Below are positions 49,750 to 58,326 of a DNA stretch of 64,000 nt, one piece after another. Made by a program: the position numbers and the translations under genes. Under the pieces are notes generated by a model that was not told the DNA's origin, did no database searches, and saw only the letters and a list, made by a program, of their open reading frames with translations. The number at the start of each line of letters is the position of its first letter. The stretch's first letter is position 1. This DNA comes from Streptomyces sp. NBC_00376 (GTDB lineage Bacteria; Actinomycetota; Actinomycetes; Streptomycetales; Streptomycetaceae), in assembly GCF_036077095.1 (NCBI RefSeq), contig NZ_CP107960.1, forward strand, positions 4,030,001 to 4,094,000, read 5' to 3'.

Positions 49750-49793
49750 GTTCACCTTCCGTTCACTCTCCCCCGTAGGCCGCTTCACCTGTT
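49750..49793 (+). promoter_or_regulatory. PHO box: four 11-nt direct repeat units upstream of pstS
   Basis: Consecutive 11-mers GTTCACCTTCC (49750), GTTCACTCTCC (49761), CCCGTAGGCCG (49772) and CTTCACCTGTT (49783) follow the streptomycete PhoP direct-repeat pattern, units 1, 2 and 4 being good matches. A -10-like TAACTT follows at 49799-49804, about 100 nt before the pstS start. PhoP binding should induce pstSCAB under phosphate limitation. Confidence 0.85.
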
Positions 49794-49904
49794 CTGCCTA
49801 ACTTCGGCAGTGCACGGGGCACGGCGCACGGCCGGAGCACCCACCACATCGCACGCCGTCGTAGAACGAAAACCCTCGGCGGCTCCTGGAAGGAACACCC
49901 GAAA

Positions 49905-51038
49905 GTGAAGCTTCAGCGCAAGAACCTGCTTCGTGCCACCGCGCTCGGTGCCCTCGCCGTCTCCGGCGCCCTGGTCCTCACGGCGTGCGGTTCGGACGAC
50001 AACAGCGGCACGACCGGCGGCAACGGCGGGAAGACGAGCGCCGCGTCGAACATCAAGTGCGACGACGCCAAGGGCCAGCTGCCCGCCTCCGGCTCCAGCG
50101 CGCAGAAGAACGCCATGGACCTCTGGGCCAAGAACTACATGGCCGGCTGCTCCGGCGTCGAGATCAACTACAAGTCCTCCTCCTCCGGCGAGGGCATCGT
50201 CGCCTTCAACCAGGGCACCGTCGGCTTCGCCGGTTCCGACTCGGCGCTGAAGCCCGAAGAGGTCGCCGAATCGAAGAAGATCTGCAAGGGCGGCCAGGGC
50301 ATCAACCTCCCGATGGTCGGCGGCCCGATCGCCATCGGCTTCCACCTGGAGGGTGTCGACAGCCTCACGCTGGACGCCCCCACCCTCGCCAAGATCTTCG
50401 ACGGCAAGATCAAGAAGTGGAACGACGAGGCGATCGCCAAGCTCAACACCGGCGCGAAGCTCCCGGACAAGCCGATCCAGGCCTTCCACCGCTCCGAGGA
50501 CTCCGGCACCACGCAGAACCTCGGCAAGTACCTCGGCGCGGCCGCCCCGAGCGACTGGAAGTACGAGGCCGAGAAGAAGTGGCCGGCCCCCGGTGGCCAG
50601 GCCGCGTCCGGCTCCTCCGGCGTCGCCGCCCAGGTGAAGCAGGTCGACGGCTCGATCGGCTACTTCGAGCTCAGCTACGCCACCTCGCAGTCGATCTCCA
50701 CCGTGGACATCGACACCGGTGGCTCCGCCCCGGTCAAGGCCACCTCGGAGAACGCCTCCAAGGCCATCGCCGCCGCCAAGATCAAGGGCACCGGCAAGGA
50801 CCTGGCGCTGGACCTCGACTACACCACCAAGGCCGAGGGCGCCTACCCGATCGTCCTGGTGACGTACGAGATCGTCTGCGACAAGGGCAACAAGCCCGAG
50901 ACCCTCTCCACGGTCAAGTCCTTCCTCAACTACACCGCCGGTGACGAGGGCCAGAAGCTCCTCACCGAGGCCGGCTACGCGCCGATCCCGGCCGAGATCA
51001 ACAGCAAGGTCCGCGAGACCATCGCCTCCCTCTCGTAA
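49905..51038 (+). CDS. pstS: Phosphate-binding lipoprotein PstS
   Basis: A 377-residue solute-binding lipoprotein. The signal peptide ends in the lipobox LVLTACGSDD, anchoring it by its Cys. The phosphate pocket motifs are seen in LPASGSSAQKNAMDLW, SSSSGEGIVAF and GFAGSDSAL, and in AFHRSEDSGTTQNLGKYL. It captures orthophosphate with high affinity for PstCA. GTG 49905 starts after AAGGAAC. It lies 258 bp after the Nudix gene with a PHO box in between, so it heads the pst operon. A long hairpin separates it from pstC. Confidence 0.97.
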   Translation: MKLQRKNLLRATALGALAVSGALVLTACGSDDNSGTTGGNGGKTSAASNIKCDDAKGQLPASGSSAQKNAMDLWAKNYMAGCSGVEINYKSSSSGEGIVAFNQGTVGFAGSDSALKPEEVAESKKICKGGQGINLPMVGGPIAIGFHLEGVDSLTLDAPTLAKIFDGKIKKWNDEAIAKLNTGAKLPDKPIQAFHRSEDSGTTQNLGKYLGAAAPSDWKYEAEKKWPAPGGQAASGSSGVAAQVKQVDGSIGYFELSYATSQSISTVDIDTGGSAPVKATSENASKAIAAAKIKGTGKDLALDLDYTTKAEGAYPIVLVTYEIVCDKGNKPETLSTVKSFLNYTAGDEGQKLLTEAGYAPIPAEINSKVRETIASLS

Positions 51039-51099
51039 CCGGGACGGGCAGGCAACGCCCGTAACACCTTCAGCAGAACCAGCAACACCAGAAACATCC

Positions 51100-51138
51100 G
51101 GCGGACCGGTCCGGTGCACCCCTCCGGACCGGTCCGCC
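51100..51138 (+). terminator. 15-bp hairpin between pstS and pstC
   Basis: GGCGGACCGGTCCGG (51100-51114) pairs perfectly with CCGGACCGGTCCGCC (51124-51138) around 9 nt. It lies within the operon, 61 bp after pstS, so it probably gives partial termination or 3' protection of a pstS-only transcript, letting the binding protein be made in excess. Confidence 0.75.
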
Positions 51139-51203
51139 ACCACCCATCCGGTGCACCGCCGCCAGGGGAGCCAGACCGCTCCCCCACACAGACCGGAAAG
51201 ACC

Positions 51204-52193
51204 ATGGCTTCCACCACACCGACAGAAACCCCGCCGGCGCCGCCGGTGGTGCGCAAGCGCGCCGGCTCCGGCCGCATCGGCGACAAGGTCTTCCTGGGCC
51301 TCTCCAGGGGATCGGGCATTCTGCTGCTCGTGATCATGGCGTCGATCGCCGTGTTCCTGACCTACCGCGCCTCGATCGCCGTCTCCAAGGACGAAGGCAA
51401 CTTCTTCACCACCTTCGACTGGAACCCGGCCGGCGACCCGCCGGTGTTCGGCATCGCGGTCCTCCTCTTCGGCACGGTCGTCAGCTCGATCATCGCGATG
51501 GCCATCGCCGTCCCGGTCGCTGTCGGCATCGCCCTGTTCATCTCGCACTACGCGCCGCGCAAGCTGGCCGCGCCCCTCGCGTACGTCGTCGACCTGCTCG
51601 CCGCAGTGCCGAGCATCGTGTACGGCATCTGGGGCGCCCTCGTCCTGGTCCCGTACCTGGAGGGCCTGAACCTCTGGCTCGACCAGTTCTTCGGCTGGAC
51701 GTACATCTTCGAGAAGACCGAGGTCGGCGTCGCCCGCTCGCTCTTCACCGTCGGCATCCTGCTCGCGATCATGATCCTGCCGATCGTGACCAGCGTCAGC
51801 CGCGAGGTCTTCCTCCAGGTCCCGAAGATGAACGAGGAGGCCGCCCTCGCGCTCGGCGCCACCCGCTGGGAAGTCATCCGCCTCTCGGTGCTCCCCTTCG
51901 GCCGCTCCGGCGTGATCTCCGCCTCGATGCTGGGCCTTGGCCGTGCGCTCGGCGAGACGATGGCCGTCGCCACGGTCCTGTCGCCGAGCTTCATCATCTC
52001 CGGGCACCTGCTCAACCCCGGCGGCGGCACCTTCGCCCAGAACATCGCCGCGAAGTTCGACGAGGCCGACGAGTTCGGGCGCGACGCCCTGATCGCCTCG
52101 GGCCTCGTGCTCTTCGTCCTCACCCTGCTGGTCAACGGCGCGGCCCGGCTGATCATCGCCCGCCGCAAGGAATACTCGGGGGCCAACGCATGA
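51204..52193 (+). CDS. pstC: Phosphate ABC transporter permease PstC
   Basis: A 329-residue permease with six transmembrane helices, the first at GILLLVIMASIAVFLTY. The ABC coupling motif is EEAALALGATRWEVIRLSVLPFGRSG, followed by ALGETMAVATVL. The N-terminal 40 residues are cytosolic and basic. The ATG 51204 has GGAAAG upstream. It forms the phosphate channel with PstA; its stop overlaps the pstA start by 4 bp. Confidence 0.96.
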   Translation: MASTTPTETPPAPPVVRKRAGSGRIGDKVFLGLSRGSGILLLVIMASIAVFLTYRASIAVSKDEGNFFTTFDWNPAGDPPVFGIAVLLFGTVVSSIIAMAIAVPVAVGIALFISHYAPRKLAAPLAYVVDLLAAVPSIVYGIWGALVLVPYLEGLNLWLDQFFGWTYIFEKTEVGVARSLFTVGILLAIMILPIVTSVSREVFLQVPKMNEEAALALGATRWEVIRLSVLPFGRSGVISASMLGLGRALGETMAVATVLSPSFIISGHLLNPGGGTFAQNIAAKFDEADEFGRDALIASGLVLFVLTLLVNGAARLIIARRKEYSGANA

Positions 52194-53275
52194 GCCAGGC
52201 AGCCAACACCGGCATACAGGAGCGCCCCGCCGCGACGGCGCCCAAGCGCTCGACGAGCCTGAGCAGCCGGGCACTGCCCCGCTGGGCCCCGTTCGCCTTC
52301 GCCGCCGTGGCACTCGCGCTGGGCGTGGGCACCGGCGTCGCGGCCGGCTGGCAGAGCCGCACCCAGTGGGGGCTGTTCTCCGCCCTCCTCTTCGTCGTCA
52401 TCTCGTACATCGCGACCTCGGTCGTGGAGAACCGGCGCCAGGCCAAGGACCGGCTCGCCACCAGCATCGTCTGGGTGTGCTTCCTGCTGGCCGTCGTGCC
52501 GCTCGCCTCGCTGCTGTGGACGACGATCAGCCGGGGCGCGGAGCGCCTGGACGGGTACTTCCTGACCCACTCGATGGCCGGCGTGCTCGGCTCCGAGCCG
52601 ACCGGCGGTGTCTACCACGCGCTGATCGGGACGCTGGAGCAGGTCGGCATCGCCACCGTGATCTCCGCCCCGATCGGCATGCTGACCGCCGTCTACCTGG
52701 TGGAGTACGGCAGGGGCGCCCTGGCCAGGGCCGTGACCTTCTTCGTCGACGTCATGACGGGCATCCCGTCCATCGTCGCCGGTCTCTTCATCCTCTCGAT
52801 CATGCTGATGACGAAGACCCAGCCGTCCGGTCTGATGGGCGCGCTGGCCCTCACGATCCTGATGATCCCGGTCGTGGTCCGCTCCACCGAGGAGATGCTC
52901 AAGCTCGTCCCGAACGAGCTCCGCGAGGCATCGCTCGCCCTCGGCGTCCCGAAGTGGCGCACGATCCTGAAGGTGGTCCTGCCGACCGCGATCGGCGGCA
53001 TCACCACCGGTGTGATGCTCGCGATCGCCCGCATCGCCGGTGAGACCGCGCCGATCATGCTGCTGGTCTTCGGCAGCCAGCTGATCAACCCCAACCCGTT
53101 CCAGGGTGCACAGTCCTCGCTCCCCTTCTACATCTGGGAGCAGTACCGGGTCGGTACCGACCAGTCGTACGACCGTGCCTGGGCCGCCGCGCTGGTCCTG
53201 ATCGCCTTCGTCATGATCCTCAACCTGGTGGCCCGCGGCATCGCCCGCTGGAAGGCCCCGAAGACCGGCCGCTGA
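52190..53275 (+). CDS. pstA: Phosphate ABC transporter permease PstA
   Basis: A 361-residue permease, coupled to pstC by an ATGA overlap. The N-terminal region has two extra hydrophobic segments (WAPFAFAAVALALGVGTGV and GLFSALLFVVISYIATSVV) before the usual six-helix domain; this longer form is normal in actinobacteria. The coupling motif is REASLALGVPKWRTILKVVLPTAIGG, then ARIAGETAPIMLLVF. It partners PstC in phosphate import. Confidence 0.96.
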   Translation: MSQAANTGIQERPAATAPKRSTSLSSRALPRWAPFAFAAVALALGVGTGVAAGWQSRTQWGLFSALLFVVISYIATSVVENRRQAKDRLATSIVWVCFLLAVVPLASLLWTTISRGAERLDGYFLTHSMAGVLGSEPTGGVYHALIGTLEQVGIATVISAPIGMLTAVYLVEYGRGALARAVTFFVDVMTGIPSIVAGLFILSIMLMTKTQPSGLMGALALTILMIPVVVRSTEEMLKLVPNELREASLALGVPKWRTILKVVLPTAIGGITTGVMLAIARIAGETAPIMLLVFGSQLINPNPFQGAQSSLPFYIWEQYRVGTDQSYDRAWAAALVLIAFVMILNLVARGIARWKAPKTGR

Positions 53276-53302
53276 CGCGGCACGAAAGAAGCAGTGATTC
53301 AG

Positions 53303-54079
<777 letters not shown>

Positions 54080-54237
54080 ACAGGTCACCCGGCAACGGAG
54101 CCGGCGTGGGCCGGGGGGCGTGGGTGGTTGCGCCCGGTGGTGGGTCTCCACCGGCGAACCGCCTCACCCGTCCCGCGAACCGGCCTCGTCCCCAGACTGC
54201 CTTGGGGTGCTGCATGGCGGTGCCACCACAAGGCGAA

Positions 54238-54278
54238 GGGGCCGCCCCCACTCCCTCTGCGGGAGTGGGGGCGGCCCC
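54238..54278. terminator. 18-bp perfect hairpin, bidirectional, between pstB and pit
   Basis: GGGGCCGCCCCCACTCCC (54238-54255) pairs with GGGAGTGGGGGCGGCCCC (54261-54278) around TCTGC, followed by GTTT. It sits between convergent pstB and pit and can serve both. Past it, 54300-54358 is a run of short GCCGTCAG/CAGCCG repeats. Confidence 0.88.
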
Positions 54279-54353
54279 GTTTCCGTACGTACCGCCGCGG
54301 CTCAGCAGCCGACGGCCGTCAGCGGCCGGCCGACGGCCATCAGCCGTCAGCCG

Positions 54354-55352
54354 TCAGCCGAAGAGCAGGACCACGACCCCGTAGCTCGCCGCGGCGACCA
54401 GTCCCGCGGCCGGCATCGTGATGAACCAGCCCAGGATGATGTTCTTGGCGACGCCCCAGCGGACTGCGTTCACCCGCTTCGTGGCGCCCACACCCATGAT
54501 CGCGGAGGTGATCACATGCGTCGTGGAGATCGGCGCGTGGAACAGGAACGCCGAGCCGAACATGATCGAGGCGCCCGTGGTCTCCGCCGCGAACCCCTGC
54601 GGCGGGTCCAGCTCGATGATCTTCCGGCCGAGCGTCCGCATGATGCGCCAGCCACCCGCGTACGTACCCAGCGAGAGCATCAGCGCGCAGACCAGCTTCA
54701 CCCAGACCGGGATCGGGTCGCTCGGGCTCTCGACATCGGCGATGACCAGGGCCATCACCACGATGCCCATGGTCTTCTGCGCGTCCTGGAGACCGTGGCC
54801 GAGCGCCATGCCCGCGGCCGAGACCGTCTGCGCGATCCGGAAGCCGCGCTTGGCCTTGTGCGGGTTGGACTTCCGGAACATCCACATGATCGCGACCATC
54901 ACCAGATAGCCGACGACCAGACCGATGACCGGCGAGACGAACATCGGGATGACGACCTTGTCGAGCACCCCGTCCCAGTGCACCAGCGTCCCGCCGGCCA
55001 GCGCGGCGCCGACCATGCCGCCGAACAGGGCGTGCGAGGACGAGGACGGCAGGCCGAAGTACCAGGTGACGAGGTTCCAGATGATGGCGCCGACGAGCGC
55101 GGCGAAGAGGATTCCCATCCCCTTGGCGCCCTCGGGCGTCGCGATCAGGCCCTCGCTGACGGTCTTGGCGACACCGCTGCCGAGGAACGCACCGGCCAGG
55201 TTCATCACCGCCGCCATCGCGAGCGCCGCGCGTGGGGTGAGCGCACGGGTGGAGACGGACGTGGCGATGGCGTTCGCCGAGTCGTGGAAGCCGTTCGTAT
55301 ACGTGAAGCCGAGCGCGACACCGATGGTCACGATCAGCGCAAAGGTGTCCAC
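54354..55352 (-). CDS. pit: Low-affinity phosphate transporter Pit
   Basis: A 332-residue member of the PiT family (proton- or metal-phosphate-coupled). The two PiT signatures are present: TYTNGFHDSANAIATSVSTR in the N-terminal half and SAIMGVGATKRVNAVRWGVA in the C-terminal half. It has about ten hydrophobic segments, the second copy starting after a charged central loop (RKSNPHKAKRGFR). It follows the PhoU-like gene by 5 bp, the regular pairing for this transporter. It should import phosphate when it is abundant, complementing the convergent pst operon. Confidence 0.95.
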   Translation of the reverse strand: MDTFALIVTIGVALGFTYTNGFHDSANAIATSVSTRALTPRAALAMAAVMNLAGAFLGSGVAKTVSEGLIATPEGAKGMGILFAALVGAIIWNLVTWYFGLPSSSSHALFGGMVGAALAGGTLVHWDGVLDKVVIPMFVSPVIGLVVGYLVMVAIMWMFRKSNPHKAKRGFRIAQTVSAAGMALGHGLQDAQKTMGIVVMALVIADVESPSDPIPVWVKLVCALMLSLGTYAGGWRIMRTLGRKIIELDPPQGFAAETTGASIMFGSAFLFHAPISTTHVITSAIMGVGATKRVNAVRWGVAKNIILGWFITMPAAGLVAAASYGVVVLLFG

Positions 55353-55357
55353 GTGGT

Positions 55358-55978
55358 TCAGGACTCCTTGACCGCGATGGTCTCCACCGTGTTGGCGACG
55401 TGCTCGAACGCGTCGGCCGCCTCTTCCAGCACGTCCACGATCTGCTTGAGCTTCAGCACCTCGATGGCGTCGTACTTGCCGTTGAAGAGATGAGCGAGCA
55501 GTTTGCGGTGGATCTGGTCGGCCTGGTTCTCCAGACGGTTGACCTCGATCCAGTACTCGGTGAGATTGTCCATCGTGCGCAGCCCCGGCATCGCCTCGGC
55601 GGTCAGCTCGGCCGCGCGGGCCAGCACCTCGATCTGCTGGGCAATGCCGTTGGGGAGTTCCTCGACCTGATAGAGCACGACCAGGTCGACGGCCTCCTCC
55701 ATGAAGTCCATGATGTCGTCGAGCGACGACGCGAGGTTGTAAATGTCCTCGCGGTCGAACGGCGTAATGAAAGAGGAGTTCAGCTGGTGGAAGATCGCGT
55801 GGGTGGCATCGTCCCCCGCGTGCTCCGCTGCCCGCATGCGCTCCGCGATCTCGACTCGGGAGGCAGAGTCCGCCCCGAGCAGTTCCATCAGGAGTTTCGA
55901 GCCCGTGACGATGTTGTCCGCGGACGCGGAGAACATGTCGTAGAAGCTCGTCTCCCTGGGGGTCAGACGAAAGCGCAC
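55358..55978 (-). CDS. DUF47 PhoU-like regulator of Pit
   Basis: A 206-residue helical protein of the DUF47/PhoU-like family. It begins MRFRLTPRETSFYDMFSAS and has the acidic metal-cluster repeats of this fold (EHAGDDATHAIFHQL and NRLENQADQIHRKLLAHLF), with FDREDIYNLASSLDDIMDFM between. Family members bind to or control the adjacent Pit transporter. It is first in a two-gene operon; a minus-strand TAGCAT in the 200-bp region shared with csoR may be its -10. Confidence 0.93.
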   Translation of the reverse strand: MRFRLTPRETSFYDMFSASADNIVTGSKLLMELLGADSASRVEIAERMRAAEHAGDDATHAIFHQLNSSFITPFDREDIYNLASSLDDIMDFMEEAVDLVVLYQVEELPNGIAQQIEVLARAAELTAEAMPGLRTMDNLTEYWIEVNRLENQADQIHRKLLAHLFNGKYDAIEVLKLKQIVDVLEEAADAFEHVANTVETIAVKES

Positions 55979-56123
55979 GTGGGGTCCTCGGGGTGCTTTG
56001 GATTCGGTCAGGCTGATGCTAGGCGCATCATCCGGCCACGGCTAACCGGCGTTCTTCAGTGTCGCGCATCAGGCACTGTGATCAGCACGGGCCCCCGGTC
56101 ACGTTTCAGATGAATTCGTTAGG

Positions 56124-56144
56124 ATATACCCACCAGGGGTATAT
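56124..56144. promoter_or_regulatory. CsoR operator ATATACCC-n5-GGGTATAT
   Basis: Perfect 8-bp arms (56124-56131 and 56137-56144), the G-tract/ATAC pattern bound by CsoR-type repressors, 35 bp before the csoR start. It implies copper-relieved autoregulation. Confidence 0.85.
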
Positions 56145-56178
56145 AAACGGCAGGGTAAAGGGAAAACGGGAGGCAGTA

Positions 56179-56529
56179 ATGACCACCACCGAGGCCGCCG
56201 GGACCGCCACGGAGACGGAATCCGCGATCACCGATCACGACCGGGGCATACACGGTTATCACCACCAGAAGGCCGAGCACCTCAAGCGGCTGCGCCGGAT
56301 CGAGGGCCAGATCCGCGGCCTCCAGCGCATGGTCGACGAGGACGTCTACTGCATCGACATACTGACCCAGGTATCGGCGTCCACGAAGGCGCTCCAGTCG
56401 TTCGCGCTCCAGCTGCTGGAGGAGCACCTGCGGCACTGCGTCGCGGACGCGGCGGTCAAGGGCGGCGAGGAGATCGACGCCAAGGTCGAGGAAGCCACGA
56501 AGGCGATCGCCCGGCTGCTCCGCACCTGA
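56179..56529 (+). CDS. csoR: CsoR, copper-sensing repressor
   Basis: A 116-residue all-helical repressor. The copper ligands are Cys58 (DVYCIDIL), His83 (LLEEHLRHC) and Cys87, with C-x24-H-x3-C spacing identical to characterised CsoR proteins. The N-terminal 28 residues are disordered; the core starts YHHQKAEHLKRLRRIEGQIRG. Cu(I) binding releases it from DNA. GGGAGG lies 7 bp before the ATG 56179. No copper ATPase or chaperone gene is adjacent, so its regulon must be elsewhere; only its own operator is seen in this window. Confidence 0.93.
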   Translation: MTTTEAAGTATETESAITDHDRGIHGYHHQKAEHLKRLRRIEGQIRGLQRMVDEDVYCIDILTQVSASTKALQSFALQLLEEHLRHCVADAAVKGGEEIDAKVEEATKAIARLLRT

Positions 56530-56562
56530 TGGCGGGGGCTCGGGCCGCAGGCGCCGCGCTCA

Positions 56563-56587
56563 CCCCCGGCGCTATCCCTGCCGGGGG
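56563..56587. terminator. Hairpin between csoR and the convergent small gene
   Basis: CCCCCGGC (56563-56570) pairs with GCCGGGGG (56580-56587) around 9 nt, 34 bp past the csoR stop and overlapping the end of the minus-strand 60-residue gene. Likely terminates both. Confidence 0.55.
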
Positions 56588-56754
56588 ACGGTGGCCCGCT
56601 CGCTGATCACGCGGACGTCGAGCACCTCGTCGATACGGTCCGCGCTGAGCCGTTCCCCGATCGCGGCCGACGCGGCGATCATCAGCTCACCGCAGAGCTC
56701 GATCTCGGCGAGGGCCACATGGTCGGATACGGTCCGCGCGCTGAGCGTCACCAC
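56572..56754 (-). CDS. 60-residue conserved-looking hypothetical protein
   Basis: A small soluble protein, MVTLSARTVSDHVALAEIEL, then CGELMIAASAAIGERLSADR and a short C-terminal strand region (IDEVLDVRVISER). The composition and helix pattern are protein-like, and I recall similar short streptomycete proteins with the same VALAEIELCGELMIAAS core. It may be a small regulator or partner protein. It is convergent with csoR. The promoter lies in the 150 bp shared with the lipoprotein gene's downstream end. Confidence 0.65.
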   Translation of the reverse strand: MVTLSARTVSDHVALAEIELCGELMIAASAAIGERLSADRIDEVLDVRVISERATVPRQG

Positions 56755-56906
56755 GTCACTCGCCTCTCACTGCCGTCACCGGCTTCCTAGCGTAGGGAGC
56801 GGACCACCCGCCGCGCATGGCACGGACGGACCATTTCACCGGTGCCGGCATGCCTACGTCGTCACGCCCGCATCCTGGCTCGCGCCCCCGCCCGTCCACC
56901 GCTCGG

Positions 56907-57887
56907 CTATTCCTGCCGGATCTGCCCGGTGTAGATGTCACGGCCGTCCGGCAGCCGTACGGAGACCGGCACCCCGAACCCGTACAGCAGTGTGGTCGAC
57001 ACCACCTCCACCGCCGGCCCCTTGTTGGCGAAGCTGAACCGGTGGCGCACCTTGCGCAGCCGCCCCTGCTCGTCGAGGTACGCGTCGAACGGCACCGTGA
57101 CCTTGCTGAACCCTTTCGCTGCCGCGGCCAGCGCCCCGCGCGACCCGGGCCCGGCCTCGCGCGCGGCCAGCCCGATGTCCGCCGTCCCCCGGTAGTGCCG
57201 CACGGGGACTCCGGCGAGCACGGTCTTCTCCACGTACGTCACCTGCCGCGCCCCGAGCAGCAGTTCGGCGGCGGCCATCGGATCGGTCACCCCGCCGGTG
57301 ACGAGGTTGCCGTCCTCCAGGGTCGTCGTGTCCACCCTGACCCATTTGTCGGCGGGCACTCCGGCGCCGCGGTTCATCATGTAGAGCGCGCCGGGGGCCA
57401 GCAGTTCGGTGATGGGGCGGTGCTCGTCCTCACCGGCGGCGTCCTCGGGCAGCACGACGGTGAGCCGGCCGGTCCGGTTGCGGAAGTCGTACGTGCCCCG
57501 GCCCCGGATGGTCACCCTCGTCCCGCCCGCCGCGGTCTCCATCGACGTCAGCACCTCGGCGGTCCCGGCGACGGCCGAGGAGTCGGAGGCGGGGGCTGCC
57601 GAGGAACCAGGAGAGGCCGACGAACCAGGGGAGGCCGAGGAACCGGGGGAGGCCGAGGAACCGGGGGAAGCCACCGACGCCGTTCCCGTCCCGCTCACCG
57701 TCCCCGCGAGCACCGCGGCCGCGCGGCGGACCGCGTCGAGGGAGTCGGCCCCGCCCCGTTCGTCGGCCACGGCCGGGCCACCGCCTCCGCCCGCCGAGCA
57801 TCCGGCGGTCGCCGCCATCACGCCCACCACGGCAAGGGCGCAGACAGCGCGCACGCCGCCTTTGGACCTGTGCTGCCGCACCACCAT
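56907..57887 (-). CDS. Lipoprotein, LppX/LprAFG-like beta-sheet domain
   Basis: A 326-residue lipoprotein. The signal peptide ends at the lipobox MAATAGCSAG. It is followed by a linker with four ASPGSS-type hexapeptides encoded by 18-bp repeats. The remaining 220 residues alternate strands and turns (TRVTIRGRGTYDFRNRTGRL, KWVRVDTTTLEDG, VPVRHYRGTADIG) as in the LolA/LppX fold that carries lipids across the envelope. The predicted role is envelope lipid or glycolipid handling. The start 57887 (MVVRQHRSKGG) gives a normal signal peptide; the longer frame upstream is not real. Confidence 0.82.
   Translation of the reverse strand: MVVRQHRSKGGVRAVCALAVVGVMAATAGCSAGGGGGPAVADERGGADSLDAVRRAAAVLAGTVSGTGTASVASPGSSASPGSSASPGSSASPGSSAAPASDSSAVAGTAEVLTSMETAAGGTRVTIRGRGTYDFRNRTGRLTVVLPEDAAGEDEHRPITELLAPGALYMMNRGAGVPADKWVRVDTTTLEDGNLVTGGVTDPMAAAELLLGARQVTYVEKTVLAGVPVRHYRGTADIGLAAREAGPGSRGALAAAAKGFSKVTVPFDAYLDEQGRLRKVRHRFSFANKGPAVEVVSTTLLYGFGVPVSVRLPDGRDIYTGQIRQE
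57601..57672 (-). repeat. Four 18-bp tandem repeats in the lipoprotein linker
   Basis: Four units of GAGGAACCGGGGGAGGCC or one- to two-base variants run without gaps, encoding hexapeptides of the SSASPG type just after the lipobox. In-frame length variation between strains is likely. Confidence 0.85.
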
Positions 57888-58008
57888 CGCCTGCCAACCC
57901 CCAACGCCGTAACGCCTGCCCGAGAGGCCCGTCCGTTCCGCATAACGACGACCCGTGTCCCCCGTCACGCCGCCCCCACCGGGCACACCGCCGGGTGGCC
58001 GTGGCCAG

Positions 58009-58014
58009 TACCGT
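58009..58014 (+). promoter_or_regulatory. -10 element, leaderless promoter of the 62-residue gene
   Basis: TACCGT ends 6 nt before GTG 58021, with no RBS between. It supports that GTG as the start. Confidence 0.5.
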
Positions 58015-58020
58015 GGACGG

Positions 58021-58209
58021 GTGTATGACCGACGCACCGACGAGGTCCCGCCGACCGCCCCCACCGCCACGTCCGCCGGGCACGAACCCACGACCGTGGA
58101 GCGCGGTTCCTTCTGCACCGCGCGCTGCGCCTGCGGCTGGTCCGGCCCGGCCCGCCGCTCCAGGGACCGGGCACGTACGGATGCCGCGGAGCACCGCGCG
58201 GCACCCTGA
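58021..58209 (+). CDS. 62-residue protein with Cys cluster
   Basis: GTG 58021 opens YDRRTDEVPPTAPTATSAGH and then the core ERGSFCTARCACGWSGPARR ending DRARTDAAEHRAAP. The three Cys and the CGW motif look like a small metal knuckle, and the ARRSRDRARTDAAEH helix is basic. I recall this short core in many streptomycetes. It is intact and probably leaderless. It is 117 bp before the FAD oxidoreductase. Function unknown. Confidence 0.65.
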   Translation: MYDRRTDEVPPTAPTATSAGHEPTTVERGSFCTARCACGWSGPARRSRDRARTDAAEHRAAP

Positions 58210-58326
58210 CCTCTTCCCCCGGTCCTTCCGCCGTCCCCGACCTCCATCTCTGCAGCCGATCCCCCCACGCCCGGCCTCCCCCAGCCACCGCCGGCCGGCC
58301 CATGAGCGCCAAGACTCGGAGATCCG

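Noticed and set aside
49785..52313. 842-codon minus-strand frame over pstS and pstC
   Set aside because: Antisense of certain genes; Asp/Arg/Gly repeats only.
57955..58020. 22-codon N-terminal extension of the 62-residue gene
   Set aside because: Pro/Gly-rich, overlaps the -10 element that serves GTG 58021.
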